Origin: Berkiella sp964496435
Lineage (GTDB): Bacteria > Pseudomonadota > Gammaproteobacteria > Berkiellales > Berkiellaceae
Assembly: GCA_964496435.1 (NCBI GenBank)
Contig: CAZBZP010000019.1
Location: forward strand, 14,745-78,744
Reading direction: 5' to 3'
DNA: 64,000 nucleotides
Positions 35,774 through 44,422 of the stretch are shown here, one piece after another (the first letter of the stretch is position 1; each line of letters opens with the position of its first letter). The notes under the pieces were generated by a model. The model did no database searches and had not been told where the DNA came from. It saw only the letters and a list, made by a program, of their open reading frames with translations. Both the position numbers and the translations under genes were made by a program.

Positions 35774-35787
35774 GTTTCACGTGAAAC
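35774..35787. promoter_or_regulatory. parS site (canonical ParB-binding core)
   Basis: GTTTCACGTGAAAC is the core of the widely conserved chromosomal parS 16-mer (only the outermost base on the left differs). It lies about 5.1 kb from the Spo0J-like parB gene at 40914, whose product is the expected ligand. Host chromosomal ParB might also bind it. Confidence 0.88.
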
Positions 35788-35816
35788 ATTTTTGATATCT
35801 TTCGCTTTTCTAAATT

Positions 35817-35825
35817 TTATCAACA
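35817..35825 (+). promoter_or_regulatory. Possible DnaA box and AT-rich segment
   Basis: TTATCAACA differs from the DnaA box consensus TTATCCACA at one base. It is followed by a very AT-rich stretch (35826-35860) that could be an unwinding element of the replication origin. Confidence 0.35.
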
Positions 35826-35890
35826 TATTGATTTTATTATATATTTTATATTACCACCTAAGAATTCATTAAACTAACAACGTTTTATAT

Positions 35891-35906
35891 GTGACATCTT
35901 TGTGAA
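35891..35906 (-). repeat. Iteron, inverted copy 1
   Basis: On the minus strand TTCACAAAGATGTCAC, matching the 16-bp iterons at 37175-37275 (TTCACAAATATGTCAC type). Confidence 0.75.
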
Positions 35907-35976
35907 GAATTTTCCTTTAAACCCCTATATCCAACATTTCTATTACCAATATTGTCTGCCTAGCAAAGAACCAAAT

Positions 35977-35992
35977 GTGACATTCTTGTGAA
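35977..35992 (-). repeat. Iteron, inverted copy 2
   Basis: On the minus strand TTCACAAGAATGTCAC, 86 bp from inverted copy 1 and facing the direct iterons across the palindrome array. Confidence 0.75.
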
Positions 35993-36013
35993 GTCTTCTT
36001 TTTAGCCGTTTTA

Positions 36014-37079
36014 GTGGGAACCTAGTTCCCACNNNNNNNNNNNNNNNNNNNNNNNNNNNNNNNNNNNNNNNNNNNNNNNNNNNNNNNNNNNNNNNNNNNN
36101 NNNNNNNNNNNNNNNNNNNNNNNNNNNNNNNNTGGGAACCTAGTTCCCACCTACTTCAACCATGGCCTTGATACTTCTACTCTTGACTATTTTTACCCCC
36201 CTACCCCGCTAACATTCTTTATTCTTGGCAAGTGGGAACCAGGTTCCCACTAGAAGCAATTCTCTGGATGACATTACAATAAATAGTAAATAGGAGATTG
36301 GATTTTGATCCCGAACATAGGAAGGAACATAGTTCACTGATACATCACAAAAGCTGTCGAAATAAGTCGCCACTAAATTTACCTCGCTACCCTCCTTACT
36401 ATTTATCCCTTTCAAGCGGGAACCTAGTTCCCACTTATGAATTCTTAGGGCAATATTGCGGTCGGGTGATAATTAATCCGGGATTCCTTTCCAGAGTTAT
36501 AAAACTATAATTCAACTGGGAACTAGGTTCCCAGTTGAAAAAATTAGTGCAAATTCTTAGGTAGCATGCTCATAGTTACCAATAATATTCATAATTTTTT
36601 CCTACCGATCTAGGCGGGAACTAGGTTCCCACCTAGGGGTTAATGAAAGATAAGTTCTTCCGTACCTGCTAAAAATTAACATTAATACAGTTGATACATC
36701 TCTTGATTAAAGCACGTGGGAACCTAGTTCTCACCTACTTTCATGCAGGCATTAGCTCTTCAGCCTACGTTAAGAATCATTCTTCCTAGTCTCACTTAAC
36801 TTCCAGCTTTAAGCAGGTGGGAACCAGGTTCCCACTTGTAAAAGGAATAGCAACCGACCTCAAACCGGAGGAGTGTGAACCAAATCCCCATTTGTATTTA
36901 ACAAGCGGCCACAACTCAATTTTGCTCATCCGCTGCTGACTTAACTTCTTTACTTTACCTAGCAGGAACCTGGTTCCCACTTAATACGTTTTACAGGGTA
37001 GGATGTAGAAGTGATAAAAAGAAAATAGTAGCTTTTAAAGATTACATAGTCATTTTTGAAGTGGGAACCTAGTTCCCAC
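36014..37079. repeat. Array of 19-bp palindromes at ~100-bp period, candidate centromere
   Basis: Consensus GTGGGAACCTAGTTCCCAC, with T/A and A/G swaps at the centre that keep the symmetry. Copies at 36014, 36133 (first base lost to the gap), 36232, 36416, 36516, 36614, 36716, 36817, 36962 and 37061; degenerate copies at 36321 and 36873. Centres are mostly 89-102 bp apart. Unique AT-rich DNA lies between; no genes are credible there. Position between iterons and a parA-parB operon suggests binding sites for the SopB-like ParB, as with sopC of F, or Rep binding. Confidence 0.85.
36033..36132. other. Assembly gap (100 N)
   Basis: Exactly 100 N, a scaffold placeholder, bounded on both sides by copies of the 19-bp palindrome. 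True length and repeat number are unknown. Confidence 0.98.
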
Positions 37080-37155
37080 TTCAGTTTTAACTTGAAATTT
37101 TTTCAAAAAGTGATAAATTAATAGATAGGATTAATACAAAAATGAAGTACCCTTT

Positions 37156-37176
37156 AAATGCTGCGCGGCAGCATTT
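37156..37176. repeat. Hairpin AAATGCTGC-GCG-GCAGCATTT
   Basis: Perfect 9-bp arms around GCG. Its centre (37166) lies 96 bp after the last 19-bp palindrome, so it falls on the same ~100-bp spacing though its sequence differs. It abuts the first direct iteron. Confidence 0.6.
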
Positions 37177-37275
37177 CACAAAAACGACACACATTCACAA
37201 ATATGTCACCTGAAATTCACAAATTTGTCTTGGCTATTTCACAAATACGTCTCACTATTTTCACAATACTGTCAC
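37175..37275 (+). repeat. Five direct iterons, candidate oriV
   Basis: TTCACAAAAACGACAC (37175), TTCACAAATATGTCAC (37194), TTCACAAATTTGTCTT (37216), TTCACAAATACGTCTC (37238), TTCACAATACTGTCAC (37260). Spacing is 19, 22, 22 and 22 bp, two helical turns, as in Rep_3-type iteron plasmids. The Rep_3 gene is at 39706. Confidence 0.85.
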
Positions 37276-37459
37276 ATCAAATTAAACTTATTAATTAAAA
37301 ATCAGAAACTTAGAGTACCAATAATTCTTAAAACGAATACAAAATATATAAACAACTTCGTTTTATTCACTTCGTTTAGCATTTTGAGATCAAAAGCTTT
37401 GATTTTGATAAACTGCGATCTATAATTGGGTGTAATAGCATTGAAAGGGACTCCAACCA

Positions 37460-38662
37460 ATGTCTTCAGACATAACAGAAATTCTAGACGCTTGTATCCA
37501 TAATGGCGAGCAAGTATTAGAAGCACTAAAGAAAGCAAGTTTTGCACCCGACTCCGAAAAACGTTTAGAAAGAACATTTAATCTTGCACAAGCAGCAAAA
37601 TTGATTGGAGTTACCACGCAAGGTTTACGCAAAGCTGAACAGGAGGGAAGACTTCCTGAGCCAGACAAAGAAGGGACCAGAAATAAAAAGTTCTACACTC
37701 TTGAGCGTATAAACAAAGCCAGAGATTATTTTGATACAAGACCTGGGAGGAAAAAGGGCGATCCTACCTTAGTGCAGGCTGTCATCAATTTTAAGGGTGG
37801 AGTATTCAAAACTACCGTCTCAATACATGAAGCTCAGTACTTAGCTCTTAAGGGTTATCGTGTTTTACTTATAGATGCAGATAGCCAAGCTTCAACGACA
37901 CGGTTTTTTGTTTTCAACCCTGATGATACAGCAAATAAAATCCATACCATAGGCGACTTCCTAACAGGAGAAATTCATTCTCTGGAACCAGCAATCTTAA
38001 AAACATGTTGGGATGGGTTAGATTTAATACCAGCCAATTTGAGTTTATACCAATCAGAACTTCTTTTGCCCTATAAGGCAGGGCAGGGGGAAATGTCGCA
38101 AGGATTTTATAACCTATTAAGAGATGGGATTGAGACTGTAAAGGATGACTACGATGTAATTATTATTGATGCTCCTCCTGCATTGGGGATAATTTCAATG
38201 AATGTGGTTTATGCTGCGGACGCGCTAGTTATACCCGTTCCACCATCCTATTCAGATTTTACTTCTACGTTGCAATTTTTTAATATGCTTCGCGAAGTGG
38301 TAGATGCAATTGGCTCTCGAAAATATGCGTACATTAAATTGTTACTGACTAAATTTGATGCAACAGAAAAATTACTGGTCTCTGGTTCCAATGAAAGTAA
38401 TGAATCATTGGCCTTTGCTCGAATGATCCGACATGTATTTGGAAGCAACATGTTGCTACAAAGCACATTTGGAAACACTGCTGAAATACTTAGAGCAAGT
38501 CAAAATTTAAGAACTGTATATGAGCAAACGGATATTAAAGTTAAGAAAACCTATGATCGTGCTATCAATATAATCAATAAATTTTGTAGCGAGCTGGAGA
38601 CTTTAATAAAAGCAACATGGCCCTCTTATTCTGAAGAACTGATTGATGAAGGGGTCTTTTAA
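37460..38662 (+). CDS. parA: Type Ia partition ATPase ParA/SopA with N-terminal HTH
   Basis: 400 aa. Residues ~38-92 are a MerR-like helix-turn-helix (LAQAAKLIGVTTQGLRKAEQEGRLP). The ATPase has a deviant Walker A KGGVFKT at 112-118, the A' box DADSQ at 139-143 and Walker B IIIDAPPALG near 233-242. Type Ia ParAs move plasmid copies over the nucleoid and autorepress their operon through the N-terminal HTH. The gene lies 185 bp after the last iteron, with parB starting 1 bp later. It resembles P1 ParA and F SopA in size. Confidence 0.94.
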   Translation: MSSDITEILDACIHNGEQVLEALKKASFAPDSEKRLERTFNLAQAAKLIGVTTQGLRKAEQEGRLPEPDKEGTRNKKFYTLERINKARDYFDTRPGRKKGDPTLVQAVINFKGGVFKTTVSIHEAQYLALKGYRVLLIDADSQASTTRFFVFNPDDTANKIHTIGDFLTGEIHSLEPAILKTCWDGLDLIPANLSLYQSELLLPYKAGQGEMSQGFYNLLRDGIETVKDDYDVIIIDAPPALGIISMNVVYAADALVIPVPPSYSDFTSTLQFFNMLREVVDAIGSRKYAYIKLLLTKFDATEKLLVSGSNESNESLAFARMIRHVFGSNMLLQSTFGNTAEILRASQNLRTVYEQTDIKVKKTYDRAINIINKFCSELETLIKATWPSYSEELIDEGVF

Positions 38663-39703
38663 ATGGATGATAAAAAAAAGCGCCCAAAAACTGCGGTACT
38701 TGCTTTTATGCAAGGATTACAAAATTCAGTCGAAAAATCTGATGTATTAGTCGCAGAAAAAGTACCTGTACTTAAAAATCCCTCGTCCTCGCCTTCACCT
38801 GCGCCTAATAGAATCAATAGTTCAGCAGAGACACAATTATATGATTTGCCTAGTGGAAAAAAATGTCGCTTTATAACAAAAACAATTGATTCACGTAAAT
38901 GCATTGTTTGGCTTGGAAATGCTCGTGATCAAGATAAAATTTCGCGAACAGAACTAGAAGCGCTCAAAAGTAGTATTAGTGCTCAGGGGCAACTTATTCC
39001 AGCTTTAGCAAGACCAAACAAAAATGGGGAAAAAGCAGGGGAGTTTACCCACGAATTAATATTCGGTAGTCGCCGTCTCAAGGCATGCCAAGAATTGAAT
39101 TTACCAATAAAAATCATTGAAGCAGATCTATCAGATGAAGATGCCTTATACTTCATGGATGCAGAAAATGCTTCACGTGAAGATCTATCTCTTTATGAGA
39201 AAGCTACAATATATAGTAAATGGATCGAAGATCGCACATTTGAATCAGCAGATGATCTTTCCAAAAAATTAGGTTTGAGTAAGCGCTGGGTAAATAAGTT
39301 GCTTACCTTGCTACGGATCCCAAGATTCATTGTAGATGCTTTGCCTGATTTAAAAGATCTAACAAAAGGTAGAGCTGAAAAATTGTTTGCCCTGTATTCA
39401 ACGAACCCTGAATTAGATTCGATGATACAAAGCGAAATTGACAGGCTGAAATTAGAAAAAGAGTCTTATACGGGTGACGAATTTTTTGAAAGAATCCTTG
39501 GTTTTCTCAAAGCGCAAAAAGCCACAAATAATTCGAAAAGTGCATGGGATGAGAAAGAGATTTCTTCTGAAGATGGTGAGGCCGTTTTAGTCCTGAAAAA
39601 ATCTAAGTCAGGAAAGATCAAAATTGAGATTAATAAACATTTGTCGCCTAAAAAAGTATCAAAATTATTAGAGAACATAGAAAAATTCGCCAAGAAGCTT
39701 TAA
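38663..39703 (+). CDS. parB: SopB/P1-ParB-like centromere-binding protein
   Basis: 346 aa. A charged N-terminus (ParA contact), then the ParB domain with the box II-like GSRRLKA at 135-141 and DAENASREDLSLYEKA, followed by an HTH (DDLSKKLGLSKRWVNKLLTLLRIP). The long, basic, poorly conserved C-terminal part fits type Ia ParBs such as SopB. It directly follows parA. The probable binding site is the 19-bp palindrome array upstream of parA. Confidence 0.9.
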   Translation: MDDKKKRPKTAVLAFMQGLQNSVEKSDVLVAEKVPVLKNPSSSPSPAPNRINSSAETQLYDLPSGKKCRFITKTIDSRKCIVWLGNARDQDKISRTELEALKSSISAQGQLIPALARPNKNGEKAGEFTHELIFGSRRLKACQELNLPIKIIEADLSDEDALYFMDAENASREDLSLYEKATIYSKWIEDRTFESADDLSKKLGLSKRWVNKLLTLLRIPRFIVDALPDLKDLTKGRAEKLFALYSTNPELDSMIQSEIDRLKLEKESYTGDEFFERILGFLKAQKATNNSKSAWDEKEISSEDGEAVLVLKKSKSGKIKIEINKHLSPKKVSKLLENIEKFAKKL

Positions 39704-39705
39704 TC

Positions 39706-40917
39706 ATGGAAGAAGGCATTTTAAATAAGCACACATATGCTGTTCATTCAAGTGCAGAGCTTTCTCTTGTGGAGAGAAAAATCACCAATGCATTGTTATT
39801 TAATGCCTTTAATAATTTAGAGTCTAAAGATGAACATCAAATTAGGGTATGCAATTTATTAAATCTGATTAACTTAAAGACCAGAAACTATACTCAAATA
39901 TATTTAGCTATCAGAAAAATTGCGACAACGCTCATTGAGTGGGGAATTTTAAAAACAGATTCCTTTAAAGGTGACTTAACAGGAATTACATTTCTGGAAA
40001 TGTATAGAATTTGCAATGGATTAATAACTTATCGTTTGCCCAAGGAATTAAAGACTCTTTTATATAACCCAAATCAATATGCCAAAATAAGAATGTCTAG
40101 TATGGCAGCTATGACTTCATCATATGGAGTTGCACTATACGAGAACTGTGCTAGTTATTCTGGATGGGGTGAAACAGGTTGGATTAATATCAACCATTTT
40201 AGAAAGTTAATGGGTGTGTCCGATAAATATCCGCTTTACCGAGATTTCAAAAGACGCGTTGTTCAATCTGCTATTGCAGATGTTAATAAACATGCTGAAT
40301 TTTTTATTGAACTAATGGAAAAAAAGGAAGGTCGCAGCACTGCGAAAGTTCAATTCCTGATTCAACCAAAAAAGAAAGCAGAGCAGCCAATATCAAAAGA
40401 AAAATCAGTTATAGCAGAGTTAACGGCATTAGGGGTATCAAAAGTAAAAATAAATGAGTGGGTTTCTACGTATACCCCAGCGCTTTTGATGCAAAGAATT
40501 GAGTTTATAAAAAACAATATTGATATTAAAAATAAAGTAGGATTTTTAACGGCATCTATTGAAAAAGATTATAAAGTTAAGCATAAAAAATCAGAAGCAC
40601 CTATTGATTTGAAAGATGCAGAAGAAAAATATAAAGAATTTAAATGTAATGTAATATCTGATTGGCTTGTAAAATTACCTGAATTACATTGGAAAGAGTT
40701 GTCTGATTATTTGATTCAGCATGTAGAAAGCATAAGTATAATATTACATAACGAATTTAGCGAAAGATTACCAAACAAGAGCTACCTCAATCACAAAAAT
40801 ACAACCCAAGAATTGCATCATTTTATTGAACAGATGATTATCACTAATAATTCTGCGATAACCAAATTCGATCCACCTAGGCTTCTTTCTTTGCGTGAAT
40901 ATATGGAGCAAAGGTGA
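39706..40917 (+). CDS. repB: Rep_3 family replication initiation protein
   Basis: 403 aa. The N-terminal two-thirds match Rep_3/RepE layout: LNKHTYAVHSSAELSLVERKITNALLF, RNYTQIYLAIRKIATTLIEWGIL, then SYGVALYENCASYSG and the second winged helix (INHFRKLMGVSDKYPLYRDFKRRVVQSAIADVNKH). These proteins bind iterons and recruit host replication factors. The C-terminal ~170 residues are helical and extend beyond the compact RepE type. It sits 2 bp after parB and overlaps the second parB by 4 bp, so replication and partition genes form one operon. Confidence 0.9.
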   Translation: MEEGILNKHTYAVHSSAELSLVERKITNALLFNAFNNLESKDEHQIRVCNLLNLINLKTRNYTQIYLAIRKIATTLIEWGILKTDSFKGDLTGITFLEMYRICNGLITYRLPKELKTLLYNPNQYAKIRMSSMAAMTSSYGVALYENCASYSGWGETGWININHFRKLMGVSDKYPLYRDFKRRVVQSAIADVNKHAEFFIELMEKKEGRSTAKVQFLIQPKKKAEQPISKEKSVIAELTALGVSKVKINEWVSTYTPALLMQRIEFIKNNIDIKNKVGFLTASIEKDYKVKHKKSEAPIDLKDAEEKYKEFKCNVISDWLVKLPELHWKELSDYLIQHVESISIILHNEFSERLPNKSYLNHKNTTQELHHFIEQMIITNNSAITKFDPPRLLSLREYMEQR

Positions 40918-41786
40918 TTAAACAACGAGCTTCATTTAAAGACACATTAAATTTATTGCTGAATGCATCACAAACTAAAGTTGCCGAGCTGTCATTAGAT
41001 CCAAATGTAGATAGGTTAGGACGATATTGTATTCTTTCAATTGGCTTAGTTATCCCTGGAAAATTCCAACCACGCAAAATATTTAATGACCATTCTTTGC
41101 AAGAACTCTCAAATTCTATTGAAAAAAACGGTGTTTTGCAGCCCCTTATTGTCAGACCGCTCGAGAAAGACAAGTATGAAATCATTGCTGGCGAAAGAAG
41201 GTGGCGTGCCGCTAAAATGATAGGACTCAAAGAAATCCCCGTAATCATTAGAGCAGTAGACGATGAAAGCGCGATAGCGTTTGCAATTCTAGAGAACCTT
41301 CAGAGAGAAGATTTAAACCCAATTGAGGAATCATATGCTTTTAAACAATTAATGGATGAATTTTTATTGACCCATGAAGATATATCTTTAAAAGTTGGGA
41401 AATCGCGAGTATATATAACAAATTCTTTAAGATTACTGAAGCTTCCAGGGAATATTCAAGATTCATTATCAAAAGGAACCATTCAGGTTGGCCATGCTAA
41501 AGCTATAGCGTCCTTACAAGAAGAGAAGCTTGATGAGGCATATACGCAAATTATTTCACGAGAGCTTTCTGTAAGAGAAACCGAATCATTAGTGAAGAGA
41601 TTAAATTACAATCTAGAAAGCAAAAAGATTATTCAACATATCAATAATCAAGATTTAAAACAGTGTGAAATCGAATTTATAAAAAAATTCAAGTTGCCAT
41701 GCAAGTTAAAGCTAAAACACTCTGGAAGGGTAAGTCTTGAGATCACATCTAATGATTTAGAAGAACTTAAAGACAAATTACTCTAA
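40914..41786 (+). CDS. Spo0J-like ParB protein
   Basis: 290 aa, GTG start at 40914 overlapping rep (GTGA). It has the full chromosomal-type ParB signature: PGKFQPRKIFND, LSNSIEKNGVLQPLIVRP, GERRWRAA at 93-100 (CTPase/arginine patch), ENLQREDLNPIEEA-like box at 127 on, then the HTH (EDISLKVGKSRVYITNSLRLLKLP) and IQVGHAKAIASL. This type binds GTTTCAC-type parS, and a perfect core lies at 35774. It has no dedicated ParA next to it. Confidence 0.93.
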   Translation: MIKQRASFKDTLNLLLNASQTKVAELSLDPNVDRLGRYCILSIGLVIPGKFQPRKIFNDHSLQELSNSIEKNGVLQPLIVRPLEKDKYEIIAGERRWRAAKMIGLKEIPVIIRAVDDESAIAFAILENLQREDLNPIEESYAFKQLMDEFLLTHEDISLKVGKSRVYITNSLRLLKLPGNIQDSLSKGTIQVGHAKAIASLQEEKLDEAYTQIISRELSVRETESLVKRLNYNLESKKIIQHINNQDLKQCEIEFIKKFKLPCKLKLKHSGRVSLEITSNDLEELKDKLL

Positions 41787-41860
41787 TTCCGATATATACT
41801 TGCATAGTTGGTTCTCAGACTCTATGACAATGAATTTCTGAGTATTCGGTAACTTATAAG

Positions 41861-41877
41861 TGTCCAGTCACTGGACA
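41861..41877. terminator. Inverted repeat between convergent parB2 and traD
   Basis: TGTCCAGT-C-ACTGGACA, 8-bp arms, followed by GATCCCTTTT on the plus strand. It lies in the 114-bp gap between converging genes and may be a weak terminator; the T run is separated from the stem. Confidence 0.45.
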
Positions 41878-41900
41878 GATCCCTTTTCAAAAACGAGATC

Positions 41901-43766
41901 TTAAAATAGATCTATTTCATCAATTTCAACAAGAGCAGGGCTAATTTCTGGCTTATAGTTAACACTACGTGTTGATGATTCCTTTGGTTCGTGAGCATTT
42001 TGGCTTAGGGCTTCCATTTTTTCATCAATAGAAGCTACTTGATGGCTTATTTCACACAAGTCTCGCTCAACCAAAGAAGGGTGGTAAGAGGGGTGTTTCC
42101 TGATAGTAAATAAGAGTTTTGTGACCGGCCAGCCACCTGCAGTTACTAGAAAAGCTTCTCTTTTTTTAAGATGCCTAATCTCAGAATCCATTACAATAAA
42201 TTCCTGACGGCGCTGATGGCTTAATGTAACGCCATCACGCATTTGGTGCGCTCCCATCGAATATCCTTCTCTAGCCTCTAAAAATTCAGCTCTGCCGAGC
42301 TGTTCTGCTGCCCATTTGGCAGAATGATTGTTGTTAGTGGAGAAAAAGAGGGATGTACCAAATAAAGATACCAACACTTCTCCTGCCTTATCGCCATATA
42401 AGTCACGTAGTTGATGAATATCCTGAATAGCCCCTACAAAACAAGCACCATAGCCACGACCTCTAGATAGCACTGGCTCTAAACTGGGTAGGCGTTGAAG
42501 GCTGGCCAGCTCATCAAAGAAAAACCAAAGTCTACGAGTTCGGCTTTCCTCAAGACTGAGCAAGGCATTGACCGCTAACTCAAGCCATAAAGAGATAAGT
42601 GGCTTTAAGGTATCTGCAAGACGTTGATTTGAAGATATGAAAAGCCAGGAATCGTCTTTGTCGTTATTAACCCAATCACGAATTGCAAAGGAGGGAGTTT
42701 GAGGTTCATCTTTAAGGTACATCAGGGATTTGCAGTAGGTGACCAGAGTTAGAATAACGGAGCGGGTGCCTTTTTCTAAGTCTTTACCTACCATCGCACT
42801 CCCTAAGGTTCCTTGTAGTAAAGCTTCTACTTCCTTTAAGTCGCTGCAAAACAAATGATGTATCATTTCTTTCATTCTGGGGTTTTGTCGGTGTTTAAAT
42901 TGAGAGGCAGTAATTGCCAGCAAGGTCCTGGCCGCTTTAGTCCAAAACGAATCAGCGCTCGCTGAGACATCAGGAACAATGGCGGAAGCCATCGCATCAT
43001 AATCAGTTAAGGCATTACATTCTTGCCAAAGATTCCAAGAGGGGCTTCTTTCATCCAACGGATTGAGAATGATATCTTTTCCTTCTCGATAATAATGGGG
43101 GATAAAGGCACCCTTGATGTCATACACCAAGGCTTTTTGCCCGGCTCGTCTTACCTGAGACAACAATTCATGTGTGCAAACGGATTTACCTCCACCAGGA
43201 GACCCGCATAACAAAATATGCTGAGTCTCTGCATCTTTGGGGAGAGGAGCGCCGCTTAAAGTCCAGCGAGATGCTTGGCGTGCTCTTTTAATGATGCGTT
43301 TATATTTTTGTGGGGTGACAAGCGTTGCTCCGCGTAATATTTGTTGTTGACTTCGCATAGCTCCAAATCTGGTTACCAACCAAGCAACAACCAAAGCAAT
43401 CATCCATGAAGTTAAAGCAGAAACTTTAAGTGACCACCAAAATTCACCCCTGCTAAGCCGCATTTGTTGTTGTATGGGAGGGGAGGATAGTAACTGTTTG
43501 GGTGTGTAGCGATGAAGATGACCATAGCTGTCTTTGTGTTCAAGAACTTTAGGGCAATAAGCATTACCTTGGCAAACAAAAGCTTTAGCACCTTGAATCA
43601 ACAAGTAACGCTCATAAGGTTGAGTTTGCCATATCCAAAGAAGGGCAGAGAAAAGCACGAAAAGAACAAGGCTGATTTTAAAAAACCGAACCAGCACTTG
43701 CCAAAACATGTGGATGCCATGAAGTTGAACCTGGCCGCCACGGGTAAAATTTAAGAAGGCGGACAT
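41901..43766 (-). CDS. traD: F-type coupling protein TraD (T4CP)
   Basis: 621 aa. Two membrane segments (~28-48 and ~113-132), Walker A GSPGGGKS near residue 190 and Walker B LWFFFDELASLQRLPSLEPVLSRGRGYG, the hallmark of TraD/VirD4 proteins. It couples the relaxosome to the secretion channel as a hexameric DNA pump. The start overlaps the 106-aa gene by 21 bp. The C-terminus is short, lacking the long tail that F TraD uses to bind TraM, in keeping with the non-F relaxosome here. Confidence 0.95.
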   Translation of the reverse strand: MSAFLNFTRGGQVQLHGIHMFWQVLVRFFKISLVLFVLFSALLWIWQTQPYERYLLIQGAKAFVCQGNAYCPKVLEHKDSYGHLHRYTPKQLLSSPPIQQQMRLSRGEFWWSLKVSALTSWMIALVVAWLVTRFGAMRSQQQILRGATLVTPQKYKRIIKRARQASRWTLSGAPLPKDAETQHILLCGSPGGGKSVCTHELLSQVRRAGQKALVYDIKGAFIPHYYREGKDIILNPLDERSPSWNLWQECNALTDYDAMASAIVPDVSASADSFWTKAARTLLAITASQFKHRQNPRMKEMIHHLFCSDLKEVEALLQGTLGSAMVGKDLEKGTRSVILTLVTYCKSLMYLKDEPQTPSFAIRDWVNNDKDDSWLFISSNQRLADTLKPLISLWLELAVNALLSLEESRTRRLWFFFDELASLQRLPSLEPVLSRGRGYGACFVGAIQDIHQLRDLYGDKAGEVLVSLFGTSLFFSTNNNHSAKWAAEQLGRAEFLEAREGYSMGAHQMRDGVTLSHQRRQEFIVMDSEIRHLKKREAFLVTAGGWPVTKLLFTIRKHPSYHPSLVERDLCEISHQVASIDEKMEALSQNAHEPKESSTRSVNYKPEISPALVEIDEIDLF

Positions 43767-44071
43767 TCAGGCGCAACTTCTAAGGCAAGTGTATTTCGAA
43801 TAAGGGTTTTAGCACGGTCTCTAATTGTTTTGCGTGCCTCAGGTATGACATTTTCTTGTAATAGCAGCAACGATTCCATTGTACATTGAATTAATAGTTT
43901 TTGAGATTTAGGAAGCTCCTCAGGTACCTCATTATTTTCAACAAACTGACGCCCGAGCATTAAAACTTGATTGAGGGCTTCCGAGAAAGTGATTTCCTGC
44001 TCATAGCAAAACCAATCAAGCCATTTTATTAAGTCAGAGTCAAATTCAGCTGTCCTGAGAATGTTATTCAT
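43751..44071 (-). CDS. Hypothetical mobilisation-operon protein
   Basis: 106 aa, not recognised by name. FDSDLIKWLDWFCYEQEITFSEALNQVLMLGRQFVENN in the first half could be a ribbon-helix-helix-like or small dimerisation domain; the rest is helical. It overlaps both neighbours (4 bp with the Ti-type TraD gene, 21 bp with traD), so it is made with the relaxosome and coupling protein. An oriT-binding accessory role similar to TraM/TraY is plausible inference. Confidence 0.7.
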   Translation of the reverse strand: MNNILRTAEFDSDLIKWLDWFCYEQEITFSEALNQVLMLGRQFVENNEVPEELPKSQKLLIQCTMESLLLLQENVIPEARKTIRDRAKTLIRNTLALEVAPECPPS

Positions 44072-44367
44072 GATTTATCCTCAATGCTTTCGGAAACATC
44101 AGAAGGATTCTTTTCATCTTTGCGGGCATCAAATCCAAAGAGGGCGCAGTCATAGGGTTTAAATAAAAAATTATCCAATTCCGAAAGAAGCTTTTCAAGA
44201 GAGCCTGCTTTTTGATGTTTATCTAAGATATAGGAGCCCACCAAAATTTTACGGCGGGTTTCGTCTTTACGTTGCTGCATAGCTTCTTTTGCTTTCATAT
44301 TTTGAATGCGAGCTTCTAGTTGTTCCTTTTTCTTTACCAGGGTATCTAACGTCAGGTTGGTTTTCAT
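44068..44367 (-). CDS. Ti-type TraD relaxosome accessory protein
   Basis: 99 aa from the ATG at 44367; a longer frame begins at 44412, but a TATAAA lies just upstream of it, which would leave little room for a ribosome site. The protein has a helical start (LDTLVKKKEQLEARIQNM) and the RKDETRRKILVGSYIL segment typical of the small Agrobacterium-type TraD/conjugal family, then a KLLSELDNFL helix. These small proteins accompany the MOBQ TraA relaxase. It is divergent from traA across the oriT. Confidence 0.75.
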   Translation of the reverse strand: MKTNLTLDTLVKKKEQLEARIQNMKAKEAMQQRKDETRRKILVGSYILDKHQKAGSLEKLLSELDNFLFKPYDCALFGFDARKDEKNPSDVSESIEDKS

Positions 44368-44422
44368 AAATTCACCAAAATCAAAAATAATATCAACATT
44401 GTTGCCTGTCATTTATAGCAGT

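Noticed and set aside
36209..36980. Short ORFs across the palindrome array
   Set aside because: Each simply reads through the repeat (for example GNLVPT in several frames); no codon bias or start signal supports translation.
36014..37079. CRISPR array
   Set aside because: Repeats are perfect palindromes of 19 bp with ~80-bp intervals, two copies are strongly degenerate, and no cas genes are present. The spacing does not fit CRISPR spacers.
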